Positions 44,221 to 51,810 of a DNA stretch of 51,810 nucleotides are shown piece after piece. The number at the start of each line of letters is the position of its first letter. Position 1 is the first letter of the stretch. Below the pieces are notes generated by a model. It ran no database searches. It had not been told where the DNA came from and was given only the letters and a program-made list of their open reading frames with translations. The position numbers and the translations under genes are program-made. The DNA lies in the NCBI GenBank assembly GCA_016292785.1, contig JAEDFL010000009.1, forward strand, positions 1-51,810, in the 5' to 3' direction. The DNA comes from Clostridiaceae bacterium. Lineage in GTDB: Bacteria; Bacillota; Clostridia; Oscillospirales; Acutalibacteraceae.

Positions 44221-44257
44221 AAAAAAGCTTCCCTCGGTAAAACCGAAGAAAGCTTTT
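44221..44257 (-). terminator. Terminator of the inositol operon
   Basis: On the minus strand AAGCTTTCTTCGG pairs with CCGAGGGAAGCTT and is followed by six T (A run at 44221-44226). It lies about 10 bases after the iolG stop. Confidence 0.92.
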
Positions 44258-44267
44258 CGTTATTGTA

Positions 44268-45293
44268 TTAAAGTCCGTATTCTGCGGCGATGTCAGCGAT
44301 CTTGACGGGAACGCCTGTTTCAAGCGACTTCTTTGCGGCGATGCCGATAAGCACGGGCTGAAGTCCGCAGTCAAGACCAACAGTTACAGGCTTGTCGTTA
44401 ACTACACAGTCAATGAACTCTGAAACCTCCTCAACATATGCACCCATATATCTCTCAAGGAAGAAATTGAGAGGAACTTCTCCGTGTACGCCGTTAGCGT
44501 CGGAAACGACTGCGGTTGATTCGGAATCGTTTGAAATAGCAACCTGACCGAGAGAGCCGAAAGCCTCAACTCTCTGATCGTAGCCGTAGCTTGCACGGCG
44601 GCAGTTGTCGATAACTGCGATTGCTCCGTTTGCAAGCTTCATTGAGATAACTGCGGTGTCGATGTCGCCTGCCTCACCGATAGCCGGATCAACGAGGACT
44701 GCGCCGTATGCGAAAACCTCCTCAACCTCAGAGCCTGACATAAAGCGAACCATATCAAAATCATGGATCGTCATATCAAGGAAGATACCGCCCGAAACCT
44801 TGATGTAGCTTACCGGAGGTGCGCCCGGATCACGGGAGCAAACCTTGAGGATATTGAGATCACCGATCTGTCCGCCCTCAACAGCCTTTCTTGCCGCCTT
44901 GAAATTGTGGTCAAAACGGCGGTTGAAGCCTACCTGATACTTAACGTTGCTGTTCTCAAGAGCCTTCTTAACCTCAAGGATCTTGTTTACATCGTGGTCG
45001 ATCGGCTTTTCGCAGAAAATGTGCTTTCCTGCGGCGATAGCCTCAAGTGAAATCGTTGAATGTGTGTCGGTTGACGAGCAGATAAGAACTGCCTGAATGT
45101 CCTTGTCCTCAAGGATCTTGTGATAGTCGGTGTAGAACTCGTTTACGCCGAGTCCCTTTGCCCAATCCTTTGTTTCGTCCGTGAGGAACGGATCGGCAAT
45201 AGCCTTGACCGTTGCGGACTTGACATATCTCATAATTGACTCGCAGTGTACCTTTCCGATACGTCCTGCGCCGATAATACCAACATTGATCAT
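44268..45293 (-). CDS. iolG: Inositol 2-dehydrogenase IolG
   Basis: NAD-dependent oxidation of myo-inositol to scyllo-inosose, first step of inositol breakdown. The 341-residue GFO/IDH/MocA protein has the Rossmann motif GIIGAGRIGKVHCESI at the N-terminus, the catalytic lysine in EKPI near residue 95, and DMTIHDFDM near 172, with the Asp/His pair of inositol dehydrogenases. It is the last gene of the operon, 19 bases after iolA, and followed by a strong terminator. Family members also oxidise other sugars, but the neighbours fix the role. Confidence 0.95.
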   Translation of the reverse strand: MINVGIIGAGRIGKVHCESIMRYVKSATVKAIADPFLTDETKDWAKGLGVNEFYTDYHKILEDKDIQAVLICSSTDTHSTISLEAIAAGKHIFCEKPIDHDVNKILEVKKALENSNVKYQVGFNRRFDHNFKAARKAVEGGQIGDLNILKVCSRDPGAPPVSYIKVSGGIFLDMTIHDFDMVRFMSGSEVEEVFAYGAVLVDPAIGEAGDIDTAVISMKLANGAIAVIDNCRRASYGYDQRVEAFGSLGQVAISNDSESTAVVSDANGVHGEVPLNFFLERYMGAYVEEVSEFIDCVVNDKPVTVGLDCGLQPVLIGIAAKKSLETGVPVKIADIAAEYGL

Positions 45294-45312
45294 ATTTTAA
45301 TACCTCTCCTGA

Positions 45313-46821
45313 TTATATTGTGCCGTCCCATGTGGAAACTTCCGTCTTTTTCATTTCCTCCTCGTCGAACCAGCGTGTGGTTACACACTTGCTCTCGGTG
45401 AAGAAGCGGTATGCGTCCTTGCCGAGACAATGGAGATCGCCGAAGAATGAATCCTTGTGTCCGGAGAACGGGAAAAATCCGATGGGAACGGGAATACCTA
45501 CGTTTACGCCGACCATTCCGCCGTCGGTGTGGCGGACAAACTCACGGGCATAGTAGCCGTTCTGAGTGAAGATAACCGAGCCGTTAGCATAGGGGTTAGA
45601 GTTCATAACGGCAAGACCTTCTTCGAAGCTCTTAACTCTCTTGATGCAGAGAACGGGACCGAATACCTCGTCACGGCCTATCGTCATATCCTCGGTAACG
45701 TGATCGAAGATTGTCGGACCGACAAAGAAGCCGTTTTCGTAGCCCTCAACAACGCAGTTTCTGCCGTCAAGGACAAGCTCTGCGCCCTCGGCAACACCCT
45801 TGTCGATATCTGCAAGGACTTCCTTATAATGCTTTTCATATGTAATAGGACCGAGCTTTGAGGTCTTGTCATATGCAGGACCGAGCTTGAGTCCCTTTGC
45901 CTGCTTAACAAGCTCTGCAACAAACTTATCGGCGATGCTCTCCTCGACAACGCAGCAGCTCAGAGCCATACATCTCTGACCTGCACAGCCGAAGGCGGAG
46001 TTCATAACGCCTGCCGCAGTTCTCTCGATCGGAGTGTCGGCAAGAACAAGAGCATGGTTCTTCGCCTGGCAGAGACACTGAACTCTCTTGCCTGCGCTTG
46101 CGGCTTTTTCATAGATAAGCTTACCTACGGGAGTTGAGCCGACAAAGGTGATACCCTTAACGTCGGGGCTTTCGAGGATCGTGTTGATCTCGTTTCTTGA
46201 GCAGGTGACAACGTTGATAACGCCGTCGGGTACTCCCGCTTCCTTATAAAGCTCGGCAATTCTCAGAGCCGTTCTCGGAGTGAGGCTTGCCGCCTTGAGT
46301 ACCATTGTATTACCGCAGGCAATACAGGTCGGAGCCATCCAGCCGAACGGGATCATAGCCGGGAAATTAACGGGAACTATGCCTGCGAAAACGCCCATCG
46401 GCTCACGGTACTTGACCGTATCAAAGCCTCTTGAAGCGTCCATAACGCTCTCGCCCATCATAAGCGACGGAACCTGAGTTGCAAGCTCGGTGCCCTCCTT
46501 AGCCTTGAGAACATCACCCTCGGCCTCAGACCATACCTTGCCGTTTTCCTCGGCAACGAGCATTGTAAGCTCGTCCATATGCTTTATGAGAAGATCACGG
46601 ACATTGTAAAGCACCTGTGCCCTCTTGATTGCAGGAGTTGAGCTCCAGCCGGGGAAAGCCGCCTTAGCCGCCGCAATAGCACCGAGCACCTCGTCATTGG
46701 TACAGCAGGGAGCATAGCCTGTTGTTTCGCCCGTGCTCGGATTGACCAGGGTATAGTATTTGTCTGTCTTTGATTCAACGTACTCGCCGTTGACAAAGTA
46801 TTTAAGTTTTTCTGCGGACAT
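45313..46821 (-). CDS. iolA: Methylmalonate-semialdehyde dehydrogenase (acylating) IolA
   Basis: CoA-acylating aldehyde dehydrogenase that turns malonate semialdehyde (from inositol) into acetyl-CoA and CO2. The 502 residues match the MmsA/IolA family: KLKYFVNGEYVESKT start, PVNFPAMIPFGWMAPTCIACGNT for cofactor binding, and the catalytic cysteine in GCAGQRCMALS near residue 285. GFFPFSGHKDSFFGDLHCLGKD near the end is specific to this acylating subgroup. It sits between iolE and iolG, with a short gap on each side. Confidence 0.96.
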   Translation of the reverse strand: MSAEKLKYFVNGEYVESKTDKYYTLVNPSTGETTGYAPCCTNDEVLGAIAAAKAAFPGWSSTPAIKRAQVLYNVRDLLIKHMDELTMLVAEENGKVWSEAEGDVLKAKEGTELATQVPSLMMGESVMDASRGFDTVKYREPMGVFAGIVPVNFPAMIPFGWMAPTCIACGNTMVLKAASLTPRTALRIAELYKEAGVPDGVINVVTCSRNEINTILESPDVKGITFVGSTPVGKLIYEKAASAGKRVQCLCQAKNHALVLADTPIERTAAGVMNSAFGCAGQRCMALSCCVVEESIADKFVAELVKQAKGLKLGPAYDKTSKLGPITYEKHYKEVLADIDKGVAEGAELVLDGRNCVVEGYENGFFVGPTIFDHVTEDMTIGRDEVFGPVLCIKRVKSFEEGLAVMNSNPYANGSVIFTQNGYYAREFVRHTDGGMVGVNVGIPVPIGFFPFSGHKDSFFGDLHCLGKDAYRFFTESKCVTTRWFDEEEMKKTEVSTWDGTI

Positions 46822-46854
46822 TATTACATCTCCTTAAACAAAAATCAAATTAAA

Positions 46855-47748
46855 TTACAGTCCTGCTTTTTCTGCGATATAAGCTCTTGCAATCTTGGCA
46901 TACTTGAACGGATTTGCAATCGCAGGATCCTGCTCGGCTTCTACAAGCATCCAGCCCTCGTAGCCTGCCTCGTCAAGAACATCGAAAACGGGCTTGAAGT
47001 CTAACGCACCGTCACCCGGAACGGTGAAAGCACCCATGCGAACACCCTGAAGGAAGGACTTGTGCTCGTCCTTGACCTTTTGAACGATCTCGGGACGGAT
47101 ATCCTTGAGGTGAACGTGCTTTATTCTCTTGGCATACTTTTTGAGAACAGCCATATAGTCCTCGCCGCAGTATGCAAGATGACCTGTATCAAAGAGAAGA
47201 TAAACGGCATCGGGATCGCACATATCCATCATTTTGTCGATCTCCTCGGCAGTCTGGACGACCGTACCCATGTGATGATGATATACAAGTGTGATACCGT
47301 ATTCCTTGGCAATGTTGCCGAGCTTTGAAAGACCGTCCGTGAACTTCTTCCATTCCTCGTCGTTCATAACGTATTTCTTTTCAAATACGGGTGTGTCCAT
47401 CTGTCCCTGAATGCTGTAGCTCTGCTCGGAAGCACCGATTCGCTTTGCGCCGCAGCCCTTGAGGAACTCGCAGTTCTCTCTGAAATCCTTTTCGACCTCA
47501 TCAAAAGGCTTTGTAAGAATAAATGACGAGAACCAGCGGTTTGCGATCGTAAGACCTCTGATATCAAGATACTCGTGCATTTCCTCGACAGTCTTGGGAT
47601 ATTTGTTGCCGATCTCACAGCCCTCGTAGCCTGCAAGAGCCATTTCGCTCACGCACTGCTCAAAGGTAATTTCACTGCCGAGATCGGGCATATCGTCATT
47701 AGTCCAGCCAATCGGCGCAATACCGAGTTTAATTTTTTTTGCGTCCAT
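46855..47748 (-). CDS. iolE: Myo-inosose-2 dehydratase IolE
   Basis: Removes water from 2-keto-myo-inositol to give the trihydroxycyclohexane-dione substrate of IolD; a metal-dependent TIM barrel. The 297 residues show the family's LGIAPIGWTNDDMPDLG start and GYEGCEIGNKYP. Metal ligands are in VYHHHMGT, LLFDTGHLAYCGED and HVHLKDIRP, and a late GYEGWMLVEAEQDP closes the barrel. Located between iolD and iolA in the order of the pathway. GGAGA-like sites precede the start. Confidence 0.96.
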   Translation of the reverse strand: MDAKKIKLGIAPIGWTNDDMPDLGSEITFEQCVSEMALAGYEGCEIGNKYPKTVEEMHEYLDIRGLTIANRWFSSFILTKPFDEVEKDFRENCEFLKGCGAKRIGASEQSYSIQGQMDTPVFEKKYVMNDEEWKKFTDGLSKLGNIAKEYGITLVYHHHMGTVVQTAEEIDKMMDMCDPDAVYLLFDTGHLAYCGEDYMAVLKKYAKRIKHVHLKDIRPEIVQKVKDEHKSFLQGVRMGAFTVPGDGALDFKPVFDVLDEAGYEGWMLVEAEQDPAIANPFKYAKIARAYIAEKAGL

Positions 47749-47760
47749 AATACCTCTCCT

Positions 47761-49692
47761 TTAATACTTTTTAGCCTCGGAAAGCTTCTGCTTCCTTTCG
47801 GCATATGCTTCCTTGCCCTTTTCGGTACGGGGAATATCCGAACAGCCGACATTCCACCAGCCGCCGTAGCCGTCCGTCATGGACTTGGGAAGAACTTTTA
47901 TGTCAATGAGCACAGGCTTTGTCTGCTTGAGCGAATCAAGTATCGCCGCCTCAAGCTCATCCATGGTCTTTGCCGTATATGTAACGTAGCCGTAGCCCCT
48001 TGCGCATGCGGCATAGTCGATATTCATAAATTCGCCCTCACGGATCGGCTTGTCGCCGTCACGGTAACGGGACTCCGTGCAAAGGGCATTGATACCCTGT
48101 CCCATTTGCAGATTGTTGATACAGCCGAACGAGGCGTTGTCGAAGAGAAGAACATTGATCTTCTTGCCCTCCTGCAAGGCGGTTATCATTTCGGAATGAA
48201 GCATATTGTAGCTTCCGTCGCCCGTGAAAGCGTAGACCTCACGGTCGGGGCAGGCAAGCTTTGAACCGAATGCGCCTGCTATCTCGTAGCCCATGCAGGA
48301 ATAACCGTACTCCATATTGTAGGAATAAAGCTCGTCGGTCGTCCACATTCTCTGCATACAGCCGGGAAGCGAGCCTGCCGCTCCGACTGCAACAGCGTCG
48401 GCAGGAATGAGCTTGCGGATCAGCGCAAGTGCCGCCGTCTGAGTGATAACTCCGCCTGTAGCTTTAACAAATCCGTCAACCGCATCGGGCATATGATTTG
48501 GAATTTCGGGATTATAGCCGTCACCGTAAGCCGTTGAAGCAAGACGGTTCATCTCATCGTCCCAGCCTGCCTTCGCATCGGCGATCTCGGTCGTGTAGGA
48601 CGATTTGTAGCCATCAAGATACTTTTCAAGGGCGGTCACGCCCTCCTTTGCGTCGGCAACCATTTTGATACTGTCGAGCTTTCCGCCGTGGAAAGCACTT
48701 GCATTTATCGTAACGACCTGAGCGTTGGCATAAAGCCACTTGGACGAGGTCGTGAAATCGGAAAACTTTGTTCCGATACCGATTATAAGATCGGCTTTTT
48801 CCGCAAGAGTGTTTGCACTTGAATTTCCGGTTACGCCTATGCCTCCGACATTGAGGTAGTGGCTCGACTCAATGGCACTCTTGCCTGCCTGTGTTTCGGA
48901 GAACGGAATATTGTGCTTTTCGCAGAAAGCCTTGACCTGCTCCCCTGCAAAGGAATATCTTACGCCGCCGCCGACAATGACAAGCGGTTTCCTGCTCTTT
49001 TTAATTTCCTCGGCAACCGCTCTGACCTCATAGTCGCACGGAATCTGACGGGGAATGAAATGAACTCTCTTTCTGAAAAATTCAACGGGATATTCAAAGC
49101 TCTCGCCCTGAACGTCCTGACACAGAGCGATTGCAACAGCACCCGTGTGTGCAGGATCGGTAAGCACTCTCATTGCGTTTGTCAGCGCAGTCATAACCAT
49201 TTCGGGACGTGTAACACGGTCAAAGTAGCGTGTTACCGCCTTGAAAGCGTCGTTTGTTGTGCAGGTGCCGTCATGGAGCTGTTCTATCTGCTGTAAAACA
49301 GGATCGGGCTGACGGCTCGCAAAGGTGTCGCCCATAAAGAGGAGAAGCGGAATGTTATTGACCGTAGCCGTAGCCGCCGCCGTAACCATATTCGCCGCAC
49401 CGGGTCCTATCGAAGACATACAGGGTATTATTTTAAGTCTGTTATTCATCTTTGCATATGCGGTCGCCGCCTGAGCCATACCCTGCTCATTTCTGCCCTG
49501 CATAACCTTTATAGAATGTTCCGCCTGAGAGAGAGCCTCGCCCACGCCGAGAACACAGCCGTGGCCAAACACGGCGTAGAAATACTCGACAAACTTGCTT
49601 TCCTCAAGCTTTCCGTCCTGTTCAATGGCAACATACTGGTTATCAAGATATTTGACGATCGCCTCGCCTGCGGTCAATCTGACTGTTTTCAT
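47761..49692 (-). CDS. iolD: 3D-(3,5/4)-trihydroxycyclohexane-1,2-dione hydrolase IolD
   Basis: Thiamine-diphosphate enzyme that opens the inositol-derived ring to 5-deoxy-glucuronate. The 643-residue product has the ThDP fold: N-terminal pyrimidine domain with GHGCVLGVGEAL, central domain with LIIGIGTKFSDF, and the diphosphate-binding GDGSYNMLHSEM, then DNASFGCINNLQMGQG. ATG at 49692 with AAGGAAGG upstream is preferred over an in-frame start 10 codons earlier. It follows iolC and precedes iolE. Its product would need IolB, which is not in the window. Confidence 0.96.
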   Translation of the reverse strand: MKTVRLTAGEAIVKYLDNQYVAIEQDGKLEESKFVEYFYAVFGHGCVLGVGEALSQAEHSIKVMQGRNEQGMAQAATAYAKMNNRLKIIPCMSSIGPGAANMVTAAATATVNNIPLLLFMGDTFASRQPDPVLQQIEQLHDGTCTTNDAFKAVTRYFDRVTRPEMVMTALTNAMRVLTDPAHTGAVAIALCQDVQGESFEYPVEFFRKRVHFIPRQIPCDYEVRAVAEEIKKSRKPLVIVGGGVRYSFAGEQVKAFCEKHNIPFSETQAGKSAIESSHYLNVGGIGVTGNSSANTLAEKADLIIGIGTKFSDFTTSSKWLYANAQVVTINASAFHGGKLDSIKMVADAKEGVTALEKYLDGYKSSYTTEIADAKAGWDDEMNRLASTAYGDGYNPEIPNHMPDAVDGFVKATGGVITQTAALALIRKLIPADAVAVGAAGSLPGCMQRMWTTDELYSYNMEYGYSCMGYEIAGAFGSKLACPDREVYAFTGDGSYNMLHSEMITALQEGKKINVLLFDNASFGCINNLQMGQGINALCTESRYRDGDKPIREGEFMNIDYAACARGYGYVTYTAKTMDELEAAILDSLKQTKPVLIDIKVLPKSMTDGYGGWWNVGCSDIPRTEKGKEAYAERKQKLSEAKKY

Positions 49693-49730
49693 ATTGATGA
49701 CCTTCCTTTCACAGTTAATCACAGGACAGC

Positions 49731-50744
49731 TTATGCCCTCGCAACCATTTCGCCGTACTTTTCTTTTTCTTCTTTTATAAACGCTCTTATCTCGTCAACC
49801 GTCGGCATAAAGAGGGAACAGCCGTGTGCGGCAACAAGCATTGAAGCCGAAGCACTTCCAAGCTCAAGACAATCCATAATGTCAAATCCCTCAAGAAGTC
49901 CGTAAATGAATGCCGAGCCGTATCCGTCGCCGCCGCCGAAGGACTTGAACGCCTTTACGGGGAACGGCTTGATCGAATATTCACCGTCGGCGGTGTGGGC
50001 TGTCGAGCCTTCCTTGCCGTGCTTGATAATAACGATCTTGTTGCCCATGCTCATCCAATGAGCCGCAGTCTCCCTGTCTGTTCTGCCGGGAGCTGAGATA
50101 GCCTCGGTGAGGTCAAATTCCTCTCTTGAACCCATAACCATATCGCTGTTTGAGGCCACTATCGAATAGTATATTGCGATCTCGTCCGAATTCTTCCAGT
50201 TGTACGGACGGTAGTCGATATCAAAGATAATTTTAGTGCCGACCTTCTTTGCAAGGTACATCGCCTTGAGGCATGCCTCTCTTGACGGGCTTTGTGAGAG
50301 AGCCGTTCCGCTGATGAGAATAGCCTTTGCGCTCTTTATGTAGTCCTCGTCAACATCGTCGGGGTGAAGCATAAGATCGGCAATTCCGTCACGGTACATC
50401 AGTATACTGCTCTCGTTTTCCGACTTGATCTCGGTAAAGGTAAGTCCGAGCTTTTCGCCGCCCTTTGTACGTGTGACATGGGAAATATCTATTCCCTCGC
50501 CGGCGAAGAAATTCTCAACATATGTGCCGAACTGATCGTCGGAAACCTTGCCGATAAAGCCGACCTTCTTGCCAAGGCGTGCAAGACCTACGGCAATGTT
50601 GGCAGGAGAACCGCCGACATATTTTTTGTAATTTTCGCACTTGTCAAGAGTGTTGTAATAATCCGTCGGGTTAAAGTCGATCGCAACTCTGCCGATCGGA
50701 ATCAGGTCAAGCTCCCTTGACTCGTCAAAATCAATATATTTCAT
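49731..50744 (-). CDS. iolC: 5-dehydro-2-deoxygluconokinase IolC
   Basis: PfkB-family kinase that phosphorylates 2-deoxy-5-keto-gluconate (DKG) in inositol degradation. The 337 residues contain the N-terminal GRVAIDFNP and GGSPANIAVGLARLG substrate loop. FDIDYRPYNW, a mark of IolC-type kinases, is near residue 160. The anion hole and catalytic base are in SFGGGDGYGSAFIYG, where GGGDGY replaces the usual GAGDAF but keeps the catalytic Asp. It sits just after the transporter gene, 19 bases downstream. Confidence 0.94.
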   Translation of the reverse strand: MKYIDFDESRELDLIPIGRVAIDFNPTDYYNTLDKCENYKKYVGGSPANIAVGLARLGKKVGFIGKVSDDQFGTYVENFFAGEGIDISHVTRTKGGEKLGLTFTEIKSENESSILMYRDGIADLMLHPDDVDEDYIKSAKAILISGTALSQSPSREACLKAMYLAKKVGTKIIFDIDYRPYNWKNSDEIAIYYSIVASNSDMVMGSREEFDLTEAISAPGRTDRETAAHWMSMGNKIVIIKHGKEGSTAHTADGEYSIKPFPVKAFKSFGGGDGYGSAFIYGLLEGFDIMDCLELGSASASMLVAAHGCSLFMPTVDEIRAFIKEEKEKYGEMVARA

Positions 50745-50763
50745 ATGAATACCTCCATAAATA

Positions 50764-51810
50764 TTAACCTATGTGAATGCCTCTTGCCTCTCTCTTTTCG
50801 GCAAGCTCAACGGTGATCTTCTCCATCTTCTCACCTACAAGGTCATATCCCTTGAGCGGAAGTATGCTGAGAATAAGGCTTATTCCCGGCACAATTGAGA
50901 TGAGGGAGAACATAGCATATCTCATCGTAACCGAAAGATCCGTTGCGGCAATAACAGCGGTCTTTTCAAGCATCTGAGCGGGATCAAGACCGATTACAAG
51001 GTACATAACGATAATACCTGCCGTTGCAAGAGCGTTGCCGAGCTTGTTGACGAAACCCTGGCAGGCAGAACCGAGACCGGTCTCTCTGTAGCCTGTTTCC
51101 CACTCCATATAATCGAGGCTGTCTGCAATCATCGCATAGGAAGCAACGTTTAGAACGCCGAGAGGAATTGCGGAAATTATAAAGAACGGAATACAGATAA
51201 AAAAGCTGAGTTTTCCCAAAACAACAAAGTAACCGATAAGCGAAGTGAGAATACTTGCGGCAAATCCGAACAAGCTCGTTGTGACAACGATCTGCTTGTA
51301 ATTGAATTTCTTTATAAGAGCAGGCATAAACAGCATTGCGCCGAACATGCCTACTGCCGAGCAAACGGAAAGGAGCGTGCTTACGGTAGAAATGCTTCCC
51401 GATATAGCCTTTGAACGTTCAGCGGCATTCATAAGGCTGAGATCGCCGCCGATATAAACGGCATAACGTGCTACATGAACCGACGCCGCCTGAAGCATAT
51501 ATCTGCCCGAGCTGAGAACACCCATGAGTACGACGAGCATAAGGGGCTTGCACTTGAATATTCTCGAAAGCTGAGACTGCTCGCCCTTGGTGCGCTTTTT
51601 GTCGGGAATAACAACACGCTCTTTAACGTGCGGATATGAGCTTATGAACAGAACAACTCCGATAACAGCGGCGAAAACAGCGATAAGGATATATTTCATT
51701 TTATCGTAGTTTAATGCGCCTGTCGCCGCATCTACCTCGGTAAAGTTGCGGAAAAACTTCTGAACAAGTCCGTTGTCCGAGGTTTCCATCTTGGCGCACA
51801 TTACAGGAAG
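50764..51810 (-). CDS. GPH-family transporter, cut by the window edge (probable inositol uptake)
   Basis: The C-terminal 348 or more residues of a glycoside-pentoside-hexuronide:cation symporter. The frame stays open to the last base (LPV precedes MCAKMETSD), so the true start and first spans lie beyond the window. About eight spans are visible, with the central cytoplasmic loop VKERVVIPDKKRTKGEQSQLSRIFKCKPLM and the YRETGLGSACQGFVNKLG segment typical of the family. It is probably in the same operon as iolC-iolG, which suggests inositol transport. Known inositol transporters are usually of the sugar porter family or ABC type, so this is an inference from context. Confidence 0.85.
   Translation of the reverse strand, partial: LPVMCAKMETSDNGLVQKFFRNFTEVDAATGALNYDKMKYILIAVFAAVIGVVLFISSYPHVKERVVIPDKKRTKGEQSQLSRIFKCKPLMLVVLMGVLSSGRYMLQAASVHVARYAVYIGGDLSLMNAAERSKAISGSISTVSTLLSVCSAVGMFGAMLFMPALIKKFNYKQIVVTTSLFGFAASILTSLIGYFVVLGKLSFFICIPFFIISAIPLGVLNVASYAMIADSLDYMEWETGYRETGLGSACQGFVNKLGNALATAGIIVMYLVIGLDPAQMLEKTAVIAATDLSVTMRYAMFSLISIVPGISLILSILPLKGYDLVGEKMEKITVELAEKREARGIHIG

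Noticed and set aside
1..51810. CRISPR array, phage or plasmid genes, toxin-antitoxin or restriction systems
   Set aside because: No regular repeat-spacer arrays, integrases, transposases or recognisable defence domains were seen anywhere in the window.

Overview
The window looks like a chromosomal segment of a Gram-positive, anaerobic gut or rumen-type Clostridia bacterium (Bacillota, Oscillospiraceae/Ruminococcaceae-like). This is inferred from several features: a Firmicutes-type mraZ-to-ftsZ division and cell-wall cluster with DivIB, a MurE of the meso-diaminopimelate type, strong AGGAGG ribosome sites and sigma-A promoters, a HrcA/CIRCE element, a composite flavodiiron-rubredoxin protein of anaerobes, a dockerin-bearing secreted protease, and plant-sugar catabolic operons. 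Species cannot be named from the sequence alone.

Region 1 (1-465) is gene-free and holds hairpins and decayed two-hairpin repeat elements. Region 2 (466-14691, minus strand) is one long division and peptidoglycan cluster: mraZ, rsmH, ftsL, a PASTA-type class B PBP, murE, murF, mraY, ftsW, murG, murA, ftsQ/divIB and ftsZ. A consensus promoter and GTGG repeats (probable MraZ operator) precede mraZ, and ftsZ has its own promoter. murD, murC, murB and ftsA are absent from the cluster.

Region 3 (14859-20125) contains htpG under a perfect CIRCE operator, a divergent ktrB-ktrA potassium uptake pair, and an XRE regulator with a zinc ribbon. Region 4 (20208-26153) has a GPH transporter plus GH2 glycosidase operon, a membrane-anchored M28-type peptidase, the N-terminal remnant of a GH31-like gene with an in-frame stop, and tRNA-Arg(CCG) with a consensus promoter. 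Region 5 (26185-31136, minus) is a possible three-gene unit: a secreted M6 protease with a dockerin, a polysaccharide flippase and an ECF-transporter S component.

Region 6 (31153-33367) holds a four-domain flavodiiron protein with a palindrome over its promoter and a 45-residue small protein that has its own promoter and ribosome site. Region 7 (33381-39644, minus) is a uronate operon: two HAD phosphatases, uxaC, uxaB and uxaA. Together these turn galacturonate into 2-keto-3-deoxygluconate; the transcript has a structured leader of about 160 bases. Region 8 (39739-44207) has a GH38-like/DUF5054 protein and a convergent alpha-L-rhamnosidase-like GH78 enzyme, which with the uronate genes suggests use of pectin or other rhamnose/uronate-containing plant glycans.

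Region 9 (44221-51810, minus, continuing past the window) is a myo-inositol operon: a GPH-family transporter (cut by the window edge), iolC, iolD, iolE, iolA and iolG, closed by a strong terminator. Most of the window is recognisable. The least explained items are the 45-residue gene, the intergenic repeat remnants, the intra-operon palindrome between ftsL and the PBP gene, the uronate leader, and the phased repeats before ktrB.
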